A stretch of 64,000 nt of DNA from an uncultured Lachnoclostridium sp. (GCA_944381625.1 CALWLW010000008.1:62001-126000), one strand, 5' to 3'. Positions 23,209 through 32,173 are shown, counted from the first letter of the stretch. Translations and numbers: made by a program. Notes: generated by a model from the sequence alone, not told the origin.

Positions 23209-24687
23209 ATGAAAGAAACCATTTACGCACGTTTTCAGGACACGGCTTCAAAATACAGGCAGAAAGCCGCCATCATTGAGAACAACAGGATAGTAACCTT
23301 CGGTCAGCTCTCTGATCTGGCCGATCTGTTTGCAGACACTTTTCCGGATGGGATCAAAAGCGTCGGCATCGTTATGAATCACCGCGCGGAGATGATCGCC
23401 GCCATTCTGGCCGTTTTAAAATGCGGCGCAAGATATGTTCCGGCAGAGCCAACATTTCCAACCGGCAGAATTCATTATATGATGAAAGAAGCGGATGTGG
23501 ATTTTATCCTGACAGAAAGGGAATGCATGGACAAGCTGAACGATTTTCCCCTGAGGCTTGCGGACTGTGAGATCTGCGGTCAGGTGACACCAGCCGCCAG
23601 GAACCTGGATCTCCTGTCCCCGGATGCGCCTGCCTATGTACTGTATACCTCCGGCACCACCGGAAGGCCCAAAGGCGTCTGTGTAACCAACCGGAACGTG
23701 TGCCATTATGTGCAGGCCTTCCACCACGAATTTCACGTAAGGCCGGAGGATATCATGCTCCAGTATTCTGTCTGCTCTTTCGATATCTTTGTGGAGGAAG
23801 TCTTCGCAAGCCTTCTGAACGGGGCGGCGCTGGCGATCCCGGCGGAAGAGGACAAAGAGGACATCCATGCCCTCATGAAATTTGTGGAGAAGCATCAGGT
23901 GACCATGATCAGCGGCTTCCCCTATCTGCTGGCAGAGATGAACCACCTGCCCGCCATTCCATCCTCCCTCCGGCTGCTCATCAGCGGCGGCGATGTACTG
24001 CGCGGCGCTTATGTGGATCGCCTGCTGGGACAGGCGGCAGTCTACAATACATACGGCCCTTCCGAAACAACCGTATGCGCATCCTACTACAACTGCAGCA
24101 AGGGAACACTCCTGGCGGACGGAACTTATCCCATCGGAAAACCGGTAAAAAGATGCCGGATCCGAATACTGGACGCCGCCGGACATGAGGTTCCTGCCGG
24201 AAAGACCGGGGAGATCTGTATTCTTGGAAACGGTGTATCTCTGGGCTATATTGGCGATCATGATGAAGAAAACCGGGCTTTCGAGTCTCTTCCCAACGGA
24301 GAACGCATGTACCGGAGCGGCGACCTGGGCTATCTGCTCCCGGACGGAAATATCGCGTTTCTGCACCGCATGGATACGCAGATTATGATTTACGGGAAGC
24401 GGGTGGAGATATCAGAAGTGGAATCGCATCTTTACCAGTGCCAAAGCGTACAGCAGGCGGTGGTCCGGGCTTTTACAGACGAAGACGGTCTCTCCTACAT
24501 GACGGCCTACGTGGTCCCTGCCGGCCAGGATATGAAAATCTCTGCAGTCCGCAGTGAACTTGCAGAAAATCTCACCTCATTCATGATCCCGGAATTTTTT
24601 GTAAAAATGCCGTCCATCCCCCTGAATACCAATGGGAAACCGGATGTGTCCAGGCTGCCGGTCGTGATGAAAGCGGGGAATCTATGA
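23209..24687 (+). CDS. Stand-alone amino-acid adenylation enzyme (NRPS A-domain-like)
   Basis: A 492-residue AMP-forming ligase with core motifs A3 YTSGTTGRPKGV, A5 NTYGPSETTV, A7 YRSGDLGYLLPDG, A8 MIYGKRVEISEVE and the A10 Lys in NTNGKPD. No carrier-protein, condensation or thioesterase domain is attached, and none was found next to it. Hand alignment to the GrsA Phe domain gives the ten pocket residues D-I-E-S-I-G-T-V-C-K. As I recall, the bacitracin synthetase lysine code is D-A-E-S-I-G-S-V-C-K, matching at eight positions, so lysine or a related basic amino acid is a reasonable guess. It lies between the nitroreductase and a GNAT gene and overlaps the latter by 4 bp. Confidence 0.85.
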   Translation: MKETIYARFQDTASKYRQKAAIIENNRIVTFGQLSDLADLFADTFPDGIKSVGIVMNHRAEMIAAILAVLKCGARYVPAEPTFPTGRIHYMMKEADVDFILTERECMDKLNDFPLRLADCEICGQVTPAARNLDLLSPDAPAYVLYTSGTTGRPKGVCVTNRNVCHYVQAFHHEFHVRPEDIMLQYSVCSFDIFVEEVFASLLNGAALAIPAEEDKEDIHALMKFVEKHQVTMISGFPYLLAEMNHLPAIPSSLRLLISGGDVLRGAYVDRLLGQAAVYNTYGPSETTVCASYYNCSKGTLLADGTYPIGKPVKRCRIRILDAAGHEVPAGKTGEICILGNGVSLGYIGDHDEENRAFESLPNGERMYRSGDLGYLLPDGNIAFLHRMDTQIMIYGKRVEISEVESHLYQCQSVQQAVVRAFTDEDGLSYMTAYVVPAGQDMKISAVRSELAENLTSFMIPEFFVKMPSIPLNTNGKPDVSRLPVVMKAGNL

Positions 24688-25163
24688 TGAACATTACCAT
24701 ACAAAAAGCGGGCCTGTCCGACATGAATCTGCTGCTCCAGTGGCGGATGGAAGTTCTGCGCGAAGTCTTCTCTATTCCCCAGGGCTGTCCCGTGGACGGA
24801 CTGCTGGAAGAAAACCGCCGTTACTACGAGAAAGCACTGGCCTCGGAGGAACATATCGCCTGTTTCGCCTGCGTGGACGGCGAAACCGCAGGATGCGGAG
24901 GGCTGTGCCTCTACCAGGAGATGCCGTCGCCGGACAATCCCACTGGGGCCTGCGCTTATTTAATGAATATTTATACCCGGCTGCCGTACAGAAAACAGGG
25001 CGTTGGAGAAGCTGTCGTAAACTGGCTCACAGCCCAGGCCCGCAGGAGGGGAATATCAAAAATATATCTGGAGACATCTTCTGCGGGCAGAAGCCTGTAC
25101 CAGAAAATGGGCTATGTACCCATGCAGGATATGATGAAGCTGCCGGATACTGCCGGGCAATAG
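24684..25163 (+). CDS. GNAT family N-acetyltransferase
   Basis: A 159-residue acyl-CoA-dependent transferase. The acetyl-CoA-binding motif A is visible as MNIYTRLPYRKQGVGEAVV (about 92-110), where the R-x-x-G-x-G variant is RKQGVGE, and the late SAGRSLYQKMGYVPM segment is typical of the fold. It overlaps the adenylation gene's stop by an ATGA junction, so translation is coupled. In this operon it could acylate an amine produced or presented by the adenylating enzyme, or act as self-protection. The substrate cannot be read from sequence. A bidirectional terminator follows. Confidence 0.85.
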   Translation: MMNITIQKAGLSDMNLLLQWRMEVLREVFSIPQGCPVDGLLEENRRYYEKALASEEHIACFACVDGETAGCGGLCLYQEMPSPDNPTGACAYLMNIYTRLPYRKQGVGEAVVNWLTAQARRRGISKIYLETSSAGRSLYQKMGYVPMQDMMKLPDTAGQ

Positions 25164-25191
25164 CTGCGCCTGCATAAAAATACTTTTTATG

Positions 25192-25240
25192 AAAAGGGCG
25201 CCCCGAAAGCTGCATACGGCTTTCGGGGCGCCCTTGATTA
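25192..25240. terminator. Bidirectional terminator between the GNAT gene and glgA
   Basis: GGGCGCCCCGAAAGC (25196-25210) and GCTTTCGGGGCGCCC (25219-25233) form a perfect 15-bp stem. Minus strand: TTTTC follows directly; plus strand: TTGATTATCTTTT. It serves the two convergent genes. Confidence 0.9.
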
Positions 25241-25263
25241 TCTTTTCCTTCTGGGAACTCATC

Positions 25264-26715
25264 CTACCATCCGATGAGCCAGGAATAAATTCCTTCATAT
25301 TTATAACGGGACGCATCCCAGGAGAAATCTTTCTCCATGCCTCTGGATACCATCTCGTCCCATTCCTTGCGGTGTACAAAATAGGTGTACTTCGCGTAGT
25401 TGATCACTTCCATCATATCCCACGGATTGTAGTTGGTAAAGGAGAAGCCGTCCCCCTTGCCTTCGTACTCATTGTACGCTTCCACCGTGTCTTTCAGCCC
25501 GCCGGTCTCGCGGACAATCGGAACGGTTCCGTAACGGAAGGAAATCATCTGGGTCAGGCCGCAGGGCTCGAATGCGGAAGGCATCAGGAATGCATCCGCC
25601 GCCGCATACAGCTTATGGGAAAGCTCATCCGCGTAGTAGATGTTCGCCGATACTTTGTCCGGGTATTTCCATGCATAGTGGCGGAACATATTCTCGTACC
25701 GCTCGTCTCCAGTACCGATCACAACCAGCTGAGTATTGTCGTCCACGATCTGCTCCATCACCTCGGCAATCAGATCCAGGCCTTTCTGGTCGGTAAGGCG
25801 GGAGATCAGTCCGATCATCATCTTGCCCTCGTCCACGGTCAGGCCAAGAGCTTCCTGAAGCGCGCGCTTGTTGGCCGCTTTGCCCTTCTGGAAATTCTTC
25901 ACAGAATAATTTTTATCGATCTTTTTATCCGTAGCCGGATTCCAGATTTCATAGTCGATACCGTTCACGATACCGCGCAGATCCATATGCCTTGCGGACA
26001 GCAGTCCGTCCAGGCCTTCTCCATACTGAGGCGTCTGGATCTCGTACGCGTAAGTCTCGCTCACCGTGGTAATATAGTCTGCATAAACCAGGCCGCCTTT
26101 GAGCATATTGGCGTCCCTCTTGTACTCCAGCTTGTCCGGCGTAAATACATAGTCCGGAAGTCCGGTCAGCCCCTGCATGGTCTCGATATCCCAGATACCC
26201 TGGAAACGCAGGTTGTGGATGGTCATGATCGTCTTGATCCCCTGGTAGAACTCTCCCGCGGCGAATTCCGTCTTCAGGTAAACCGGGATCAGGCCGGTCT
26301 GCCAGTCGTGGCAGTGGATCAGGTCCGGGCGGAAACCGATGACCGGAAGGATGGAAAGCACTGCTTTATCAAAGAACGCGAATTTTTCAATATCCGTGCG
26401 GAAATCCCCGTAGGGCTTCGCTCCCCCGAAATACACCAGGTTATCGATGAAGTAGTACGTAACCCCTTCGTACTCATACGTCATGATACCCACGTGAGCG
26501 CCGGGATTGTAGGTTCCGGTTCCCATATAGAAATGCGTGATGTACTTGAAATTATTGCGGAAATGATCCGGGATGCAGGTATAATTAGGGATCACCACGC
26601 GTACATCCCACTCTTCCTTGTTAAACCCCTTAGGCAGCGCCCCGCATACATCGGCCAGGCCGCCGGTCTTGATAAACGGCACACACTCAGACGCTGCAAA
26701 CAATATTTTCTTCAT
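25264..26715 (-). CDS. glgA: Glycogen synthase (ADP-glucose type)
   Basis: GlgA transfers glucose from ADP-glucose to growing alpha-1,4-glucan. The 483-residue protein starts KKILFAASECVPFIKTGGLADV, whose KTGGL binds ADP-glucose. It has the HDWQTGLIP segment near 140 and the GT5 C-terminal signature MPSAFEPCGLTQM near 385. The ATG at 26715 is chosen over a frame extension because GGAGGAAAC lies just upstream. No glgB, glgC or glgP gene is adjacent. A weak TATAAT on the minus strand at 26766-26771 may belong to its promoter, divergent from the ABC-F gene. Confidence 0.95.
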   Translation of the reverse strand: MKKILFAASECVPFIKTGGLADVCGALPKGFNKEEWDVRVVIPNYTCIPDHFRNNFKYITHFYMGTGTYNPGAHVGIMTYEYEGVTYYFIDNLVYFGGAKPYGDFRTDIEKFAFFDKAVLSILPVIGFRPDLIHCHDWQTGLIPVYLKTEFAAGEFYQGIKTIMTIHNLRFQGIWDIETMQGLTGLPDYVFTPDKLEYKRDANMLKGGLVYADYITTVSETYAYEIQTPQYGEGLDGLLSARHMDLRGIVNGIDYEIWNPATDKKIDKNYSVKNFQKGKAANKRALQEALGLTVDEGKMMIGLISRLTDQKGLDLIAEVMEQIVDDNTQLVVIGTGDERYENMFRHYAWKYPDKVSANIYYADELSHKLYAAADAFLMPSAFEPCGLTQMISFRYGTVPIVRETGGLKDTVEAYNEYEGKGDGFSFTNYNPWDMMEVINYAKYTYFVHRKEWDEMVSRGMEKDFSWDASRYKYEGIYSWLIGW

Positions 26716-26805
26716 AATATGAGTTTCCTCCCACAAGAAATATTTTGATAGTCTAATGATACCATATTATATTGGATTTCAAAAGCCCATTTTCTCGATT
26801 TTTTC

Positions 26806-26833
26806 TTGAAAAACGTGCATATTTATGTATAAT
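26806..26833 (+). promoter_or_regulatory. Sigma-A promoter of the ABC-F gene
   Basis: TTGAAA (26806-26811), 16-bp spacer, TATAAT (26828-26833), about 45 nt before the start codon. Confidence 0.75.
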
Positions 26834-26880
26834 GGTAAAAGTAATGTCTTAACATAAACTTTATAGCAAGAGGATTTTTT

Positions 26881-28521
26881 ATGATAAGTGCAAACAACGT
26901 AACTTTGCGTCTGGGCAAAAAAGCCCTGTTTGAAGATGTAAATATCAAGTTTACCGAAGGGAACTGCTACGGCCTGATCGGCGCCAACGGTGCGGGCAAG
27001 TCCACGTTCCTGAAGATTCTGTCCGGCGAACTGGAATCCACCAGCGGCGATATCGTCATCACGCCGGGACAGCGTCTCTCCTTCCTGAAGCAGGATCATT
27101 TCCAGTACGATGAATTTCCGGTGCTGGACACTGTCATCATGGGAAACGAGCGCCTGTACCAGATCATGAAGGAAAAAGAAGAGATCTACGCCAAAGAGGA
27201 TTTCACAGATGAAGACGGTATCCGTGCCAGCGAGCTGGAGGCGGAATTCGCGGATATGGACGGCTGGGAAGCCGAATCCGACGCCGCCACGCTGTTAAAC
27301 GGACTGGGCATCGAGACCGAATTCCACTACTCTCTGATGAAGGATCTGACCGGCGCGCAGAAGGTCAAAGTGCTGCTGGCTCAGGCGCTGTTCGGCAATC
27401 CGGACATCCTGCTCCTCGACGAGCCCACCAACCACCTGGATCTGGACGCCATCGCCTGGCTGGAGGAGTTCCTGATCAATTTTGAGAATACCGTGATCGT
27501 GGTCTCCCACGACCGTTATTTCCTGAATAAGGTATGCACGCACATTGCCGACATCGACTACGGCAAGATCCAGCTCTATGCCGGAAACTACGATTTCTGG
27601 TATGAGTCCAGCCAGCTTCTCATCCGTCAGATGAAGGAAGCCAACAAGAAGAAGGAAGAAAAGATCAAAGAGCTGCAGGAATTCATCTCCCGCTTCTCCG
27701 CCAACGCCTCCAAATCCAAGCAGGCGACGTCCAGGAAGAAAGCGCTGGAGAAAATCCAGCTGGAAGAAATCCGACCTTCCAGCCGCAAATACCCGTATAT
27801 TGATTTTCGTCCCAACCGGGAGATCGGCAACGAAGTGCTCACGGTGGAAGGCATCTCCAAGACCATTGACGGCGTCAAGGTTCTGGACAATATCTCCTTC
27901 ATCATGGGACACGACGACAAGATCGCCTTCGTGGGAAGCAACGAATTTGCCAAGACCACGCTGTTCCGCATCCTGGCCGGCGAGCTGGAGCCGGATGAGG
28001 GAACCTACAAATGGGGCGTCACCACCACCCAGGCTTATTTCCCCAAGGACAATTCCAGGGAGTTTGACAACGACGACACCATCGTGGACTGGCTGACGCA
28101 GTATTCCGAGATCAAGGACGCCACCTACGTGCGCGGTTTCCTGGGCCGGATGCTCTTTGCCGGGGAAGACGGCGTAAAAAAAGTACGCGTACTTTCCGGA
28201 GGAGAGAAAGTCCGCTGCATGCTCAGCAAGCTGATGATCTCCGGAGCCAACGTACTGCTTCTGGACGAACCCACCGACCACCTGGATATGGAATCCATCA
28301 CGGCTCTGAACAACGGCCTGATCAAGTTCCCGGGCGTGCTTTTATTCTCCTCCCGCGACCATCAGATTGTTCAGACCACCGCCAACAGGATCATCGAGAT
28401 CCTTCCCAACGGTACCACCATCGACAAGATCACGACCTACGACGAATATCTGGAAAGCGACGAGATGGCAAGAAAGCGTACCATTTACAGCGCCAATAAA
28501 GAAGAAGAGGAAGATAATTAA
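26881..28521 (+). CDS. ABC-F family ATPase (YbiT/YkpA-like)
   Basis: A 546-residue protein with two ABC ATPase domains joined by a charged linker (about 240-290) and no membrane segments. ABC-F proteins act on ribosomes in translation or antibiotic protection. Domain 1 has Walker A GANGAGKST, an unusual signature LTGAQ and Walker B ILLLDEPTNHLDLD. Domain 2 has LSGGEK and LLLDEPTDHLDME, but Walker A reads GSNEFAKTT with Ala in place of the last Gly. From memory, YkpA/YbiT-type members share that AKTT variant, so this is a subfamily trait rather than decay. The linker is short, which does not point to an antibiotic-resistance type. Confidence 0.92.
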   Translation: MISANNVTLRLGKKALFEDVNIKFTEGNCYGLIGANGAGKSTFLKILSGELESTSGDIVITPGQRLSFLKQDHFQYDEFPVLDTVIMGNERLYQIMKEKEEIYAKEDFTDEDGIRASELEAEFADMDGWEAESDAATLLNGLGIETEFHYSLMKDLTGAQKVKVLLAQALFGNPDILLLDEPTNHLDLDAIAWLEEFLINFENTVIVVSHDRYFLNKVCTHIADIDYGKIQLYAGNYDFWYESSQLLIRQMKEANKKKEEKIKELQEFISRFSANASKSKQATSRKKALEKIQLEEIRPSSRKYPYIDFRPNREIGNEVLTVEGISKTIDGVKVLDNISFIMGHDDKIAFVGSNEFAKTTLFRILAGELEPDEGTYKWGVTTTQAYFPKDNSREFDNDDTIVDWLTQYSEIKDATYVRGFLGRMLFAGEDGVKKVRVLSGGEKVRCMLSKLMISGANVLLLDEPTDHLDMESITALNNGLIKFPGVLLFSSRDHQIVQTTANRIIEILPNGTTIDKITTYDEYLESDEMARKRTIYSANKEEEEDN

Positions 28522-28526
28522 CGGTC

Positions 28527-28577
28527 AGCCTGCTTCTGGTACAAGGATGTACCATGGGGCAGGCTTTCTGTTTTTTT
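28527..28577 (+). terminator. rho-independent terminator after the ABC-F gene
   Basis: AGCCTGC...GCAGGCT with an inner GGTAC/GTACC stem, followed by TTCTGTTTTTTT. It starts 6 nt past the ABC-F stop and ends 22 nt before the symporter start, so the symporter gene needs read-through or its own start. Confidence 0.8.
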
Positions 28578-28599
28578 ATAAAACAAGGAGGGAAATGTT

Positions 28600-29979
28600 A
28601 TGGAACAAGTAGTAAACATCATCAATTTTATCGATGGCGCCATCTGGGGATGGCCTATGATCATCCTGCTTCTGGGCACCCATCTCTTCATGACGGTCCG
28701 CACCGGATTTATCCAGAAGAAGATCGGCACCGCCATTCGCCTGTCTGTACAGAAAGATACCGACGCAGAGGGTGAGGTAAGCCAGTTCGGCGCGCTGACC
28801 ACCGCTCTGGCCTCCACCATCGGCACAGGCAACATTATCGGCGTAGGAACAGCCATCGCCCTGGGCGGCCCCGGAGCCGTATTCTGGTGCTGGCTCACCG
28901 GCGTATTCGGAATCGCCACCAAATACGCAGAATCCCTGATCGCCGTAAAATACCGTGTCAAGACCCCGGACGGACGTATGCAGGGCGGCGCCATGTACGC
29001 GCTGGAGCGAGGACTGAACATGAGATGGCTGGGTATCCTGTTCGCGTTCTTCGGCGCGTTTGCCTCCTTCGGTATCGGCTGCGCCACCCAGGTCAACGCC
29101 ATCGCCACCGTCTGCCAGGAAAATCTGGGCATCCCCATGTGGATCGCAGGCGCAGTGGTAGCTGTACTGACCTGCCTGGTCATCTTCGGCGGGATCAAAT
29201 CCATCGCCAGCGTCTGTGAAAAGCTGGTACCGTTCATGGCTATTTTCTATGTGCTGGGCTGTATCATCATCCTGGGCATCAACTATGATTTCATCATTCC
29301 GGCTCTGCAGACCATTGTCACGCTGGCATTCCAGCCAGGCGCCGCGGCAGGCGGACTGGTGGGCGGCGGCATCATGCTGGCTCTGCACTACGGAGTGGCC
29401 CGCGGACTGTTTTCCAATGAATCCGGTATGGGCTCCGCTCCCATCGCGGCGGCCGCGGCCCAGACCCGCAACCCGGTGCGCCAGGCCCTGGTGTCCTCCA
29501 CCGGCACTTTCTGGGATACGGTGGTAGTGTGCGCCATGACCGGTATGGTGCTGGTGACCAGCATCATGAAGAATCCCAGCATCGACGTATCCAACATCGA
29601 CAACGGCGGCGTGCTGACCACGCTGGCCTTTGACCAGATCCCATACATTGGACCGGTGATCCTGGTGCTGGGCCTGGTACTCTTCGCCTTCTCCACCGTC
29701 CTTGGCTGGGCATATTATGGAGAGCGCTGTGTGGAATACTGCATGGGTAAAAAAGCCCTGATCCCCTATCGTCTCCTCTACATCCTGGTGGCTGCTATTG
29801 CTCCCATCGTGGCGCTGGACCTGGTGTGGACCATCGCGGACATCCTGAACGCGCTGATGGCGATCCCGAACCTGATCGCCGTGCTCCTGCTGTCGCCGGT
29901 CATCGTCAGTGAGACAAAGAAATATCTGGATAACCTGGACGCAAAGCACCATGAGGATGTGCCTACCATCCACAGATAA
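28600..29979 (+). CDS. Sodium:alanine/glycine symporter (AGCS family)
   Basis: A 459-residue membrane transporter with about ten or eleven helices. AGCS members import alanine or glycine with Na+ or H+. The family signature region GALTTALASTIGTGNIIGVGTAI (about 65-87) and the downstream GGAMYALERGL and RGLFSNESGMGSAPIAAAAA segments are characteristic. AAGGAGG precedes the ATG. It is followed by a long bidirectional terminator. The exact amino acid carried is not determined by sequence. Confidence 0.93.
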   Translation: MEQVVNIINFIDGAIWGWPMIILLLGTHLFMTVRTGFIQKKIGTAIRLSVQKDTDAEGEVSQFGALTTALASTIGTGNIIGVGTAIALGGPGAVFWCWLTGVFGIATKYAESLIAVKYRVKTPDGRMQGGAMYALERGLNMRWLGILFAFFGAFASFGIGCATQVNAIATVCQENLGIPMWIAGAVVAVLTCLVIFGGIKSIASVCEKLVPFMAIFYVLGCIIILGINYDFIIPALQTIVTLAFQPGAAAGGLVGGGIMLALHYGVARGLFSNESGMGSAPIAAAAAQTRNPVRQALVSSTGTFWDTVVVCAMTGMVLVTSIMKNPSIDVSNIDNGGVLTTLAFDQIPYIGPVILVLGLVLFAFSTVLGWAYYGERCVEYCMGKKALIPYRLLYILVAAIAPIVALDLVWTIADILNALMAIPNLIAVLLLSPVIVSETKKYLDNLDAKHHEDVPTIHR

Positions 29980-30012
29980 ACTGCGGTTTTTCCGAAAAGG
30001 GACTGACGGTTA

Positions 30013-30070
30013 CATAAAAGAGGGTACCGCTTCATCATCCACTGAAATGATGGAGCAGTACCCTCTTTCC
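30013..30070. terminator. Bidirectional terminator after the AGCS symporter gene
   Basis: An 11-bp perfect outer stem (AAAGAGGGTAC / GTACCCTCTTT) extended by a further 10 pairs, with A and T tracts at the ends. It serves the convergent symporter and PTS IIB-like genes. Confidence 0.85.
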
Positions 30071-30089
30071 ATATATGCGCGTTCTTTTT

Positions 30090-30413
30090 CTATCTCATTC
30101 CCTGTTCCTGGCAGCGCCGGATCTCCGCAATCGCTTCCTGCATGATCCGGTCTCCTTTCGCCATCCCATAGTCCCTCGTGTCCACCGCCAGAACCGGTAT
30201 CCCGGCCGGCACACGCTCACGGATATTGGAAAGGGCACAGCGCACCTGCGGACCGACCAGAACGATATCCGCGTCTTCCTGATCTTCGTCCAGGCCCGCC
30301 AGGGACGCGATGATCACCTCCGCGTCCATGAGATTGGAGCGGCACCAGGCCAGCATACGGTCTCTTAGGATGCTGGCAGAGCTTCCGGAATAACACACCA
30401 GTATAATCTTCAT
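30090..30413 (-). CDS. PTS lactose/cellobiose-type IIB component, orphan
   Basis: A 107-residue soluble domain of the phosphotransferase system. The N terminus ILVCYSGSSAS places a Cys (Cys7) where the phosphorylated Cys of IIB(Lac/Chb) sits. The LVGPQVRCALSNIRE stretch and the late DTRDYGMAKGDRIMQEA are also family features. In full systems IIB takes phosphate from IIA and gives it to the sugar bound in IIC. No IIA, IIC or sugar hydrolase gene is nearby, so it may be a regulatory or relic component. Only a weak ribosome site is seen. Confidence 0.78.
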   Translation of the reverse strand: MKIILVCYSGSSASILRDRMLAWCRSNLMDAEVIIASLAGLDEDQEDADIVLVGPQVRCALSNIRERVPAGIPVLAVDTRDYGMAKGDRIMQEAIAEIRRCQEQGMR

Positions 30414-30451
30414 TCTTTCACTCTTCCCTCTTTTGCAGTATCCCCTACATC

Positions 30452-31477
30452 TTATTCCGGCGTATTATAGCCGTCCGGATTGCCGGACTGCCATCTCCAG
30501 GAGTCGGCGCACATCTCTTCGATGCCGTACTGTGCTTCCCATCCCAGTTCTTCCTTTGCCTTGGCCGGGTCGCAGTAGCAGGTGGCGATATCACCGGCCC
30601 GGCGGGGTTTGATCTCATAAGGAAGCTCTTTCCCGCAGGCTTTGCTGAAGGCCTGGATCACCTGAAGCACGCTGTAGCCGTGTCCGGTTCCCAGATTGTA
30701 GATCAGCACATCCTCCTGGTCTTCTTTGAATTTCTCCAGGGCTTTCACATGGCCTTTGGCCAGATCCACCACATGGATGTAATCGCGCACGCCCGTTCCG
30801 TCCGGCGTGTCATAGTCGTTTCCAAATACGCCCACGCATTTCAGCTTGCCGATGGCCACCTGGGCCACATAGGGAAGCAGGTTGTTGGGGATGCCCTTGG
30901 GGTCTTCCCCGATCATTCCCGACGGATGGGCGCCGATGGGATTGAAGTAGCGCAGCAGGATCACATTCCACTCCGGGTCTGCCTTGTGAATGTCCATCAG
31001 CACCTGTTCCAGCATGGTCTTCGTCTGCCCGTACGGGTTCGTGGGATTCTGCTTCGGACATTTTTCCGTGATGGGGATCTCCAGCGGGTCACCGTACACG
31101 GTGGCGGAAGAACTGAAGATAATATTTTTCACGCCGTGATTCCTCATGGTATCGCACAGAAGCAACGTTCCCGTCATGTTGTTGTGATAATACTCGATGG
31201 GCTTGGCCACAGACTCGCCAACTGCTTTATAACCGGCAAAATGAATCACCGCGTCCGGCTTCTCCGCCTGGAAGATCCGGTCGATGGCCGGCTGATCCAG
31301 CAGATCCGCCTCATAAAAGGTCAGATCCTTTCCAGTGATGGCTTTCACCCGATCCAGCGCCTTGGGGCTGGCATTATACAGGTTGTCCACAACCACCACT
31401 TCATATCCCTCGTTCAACAATTCCACACAGGTATGGCTGCCGATGTACCCGGCGCCTCCGGTTACCAAAATCTTCAT
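30452..31477 (-). CDS. galE: UDP-glucose 4-epimerase
   Basis: GalE interconverts UDP-glucose and UDP-galactose using tightly bound NAD. The 341-residue protein starts MKILVTGGAGYIGSHT (NAD-binding TGGxGxxG) and has Ser in SSSATVYGDP near 125 and the catalytic YxxxK as NPYGQTKTM near 150. The substrate-side RYFNPIGAHPSG is also present. Length is usual. It follows a short gap after the divergent gene of unknown function at 31651 and has no gal operon partners here. Confidence 0.95.
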   Translation of the reverse strand: MKILVTGGAGYIGSHTCVELLNEGYEVVVVDNLYNASPKALDRVKAITGKDLTFYEADLLDQPAIDRIFQAEKPDAVIHFAGYKAVGESVAKPIEYYHNNMTGTLLLCDTMRNHGVKNIIFSSSATVYGDPLEIPITEKCPKQNPTNPYGQTKTMLEQVLMDIHKADPEWNVILLRYFNPIGAHPSGMIGEDPKGIPNNLLPYVAQVAIGKLKCVGVFGNDYDTPDGTGVRDYIHVVDLAKGHVKALEKFKEDQEDVLIYNLGTGHGYSVLQVIQAFSKACGKELPYEIKPRRAGDIATCYCDPAKAKEELGWEAQYGIEEMCADSWRWQSGNPDGYNTPE

Positions 31478-31650
31478 CTTCCTTGTCCTCTTCTTTCTGA
31501 ATATACATTGATATTTTTAGTGTAGCACACTTTGATTCTGATGGCAAACCTTCGTGATGATTTCTTTCCTCCAGCAGTCGGCTTGACTTCTCCCGGCATA
31601 TCCTTTATGCTGAAAGAAAAAGCCCTGACACGCGAAAGAGGAGAATCACC

Positions 31651-32172
31651 ATGAGAAATCAATTATTTGAAGAAGCAAAACATTCTGACACTTTAAGCAG
31701 GCAGCTCATCGACAACCTGCTGGAATCCATGCAGTACAGCAGCATCTCTTTTATCAACTGGACCATCGACGTGCTGAAGATCCTGCGCATCCGCATCGAG
31801 CGCGGAGACAAGATCAAGGATGAAGTGTCCGGCGTCCTTTACACGAAGAAATCCTTCCAGGATTTTGTAAAGAACAATTTTTCTTCCTATATTTACAGCC
31901 AGATCTTCGCTACCCCCAAGAAGGCGGAAAAAGTCTATTTTTCACTGGAAGCCTGTGAGGGCGGCTACAATCTGGTCATCGCCCCCTCCTCCAAAGAAAA
32001 AACCTATCGCTGGATCTCCAGCCTCAGCGAGCGTTTCTCCCTGGTGGAGATGATCGCCACCGGCATCGTCTATATCAAGGACATCCGGAACGACTCCTAC
32101 ATGCCTTTCCTCTCCCAGAACGGAAAATACTGCCGTTATGACGAACAGGCGGGCAAGCTGCTGGAGCTGTAA
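31651..32172 (+). CDS. Conserved hypothetical protein
   Basis: A 173-residue soluble protein I do not recognise. The N-terminal half (about 1-65) is helical and ends in an Ile/Lys-rich LKILRIRIERGDKIKDE stretch; the C-terminal half is mixed alpha/beta with many aromatic residues. There is no signal peptide, membrane helix, Cys cluster or nucleotide-binding motif. AGGAG lies 8 nt before the ATG, and composition and codon use match neighbours, so it is a real gene. It converges on the PflX-like gene with one base between the stops and diverges from galE. Confidence 0.7.
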   Translation: MRNQLFEEAKHSDTLSRQLIDNLLESMQYSSISFINWTIDVLKILRIRIERGDKIKDEVSGVLYTKKSFQDFVKNNFSSYIYSQIFATPKKAEKVYFSLEACEGGYNLVIAPSSKEKTYRWISSLSERFSLVEMIATGIVYIKDIRNDSYMPFLSQNGKYCRYDEQAGKLLEL

Positions 32173-32173
32173 C

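Noticed and set aside
25189..26748. 519-codon plus-strand open frame opposite glgA
   Set aside because: Shadow frame; glgA motifs are unambiguous on the minus strand and the terminator placement fits glgA.
26881..28521. Antibiotic-resistance ABC-F (ARE) protein
   Set aside because: The interdomain linker is short and the motifs fit housekeeping YkpA/YbiT-type members, so resistance is not supported.
28576..29973. 465-codon minus-strand open frame opposite the AGCS symporter
   Set aside because: Antisense shadow of a GC-rich gene; no domain and His/Gly-rich low-complexity content.
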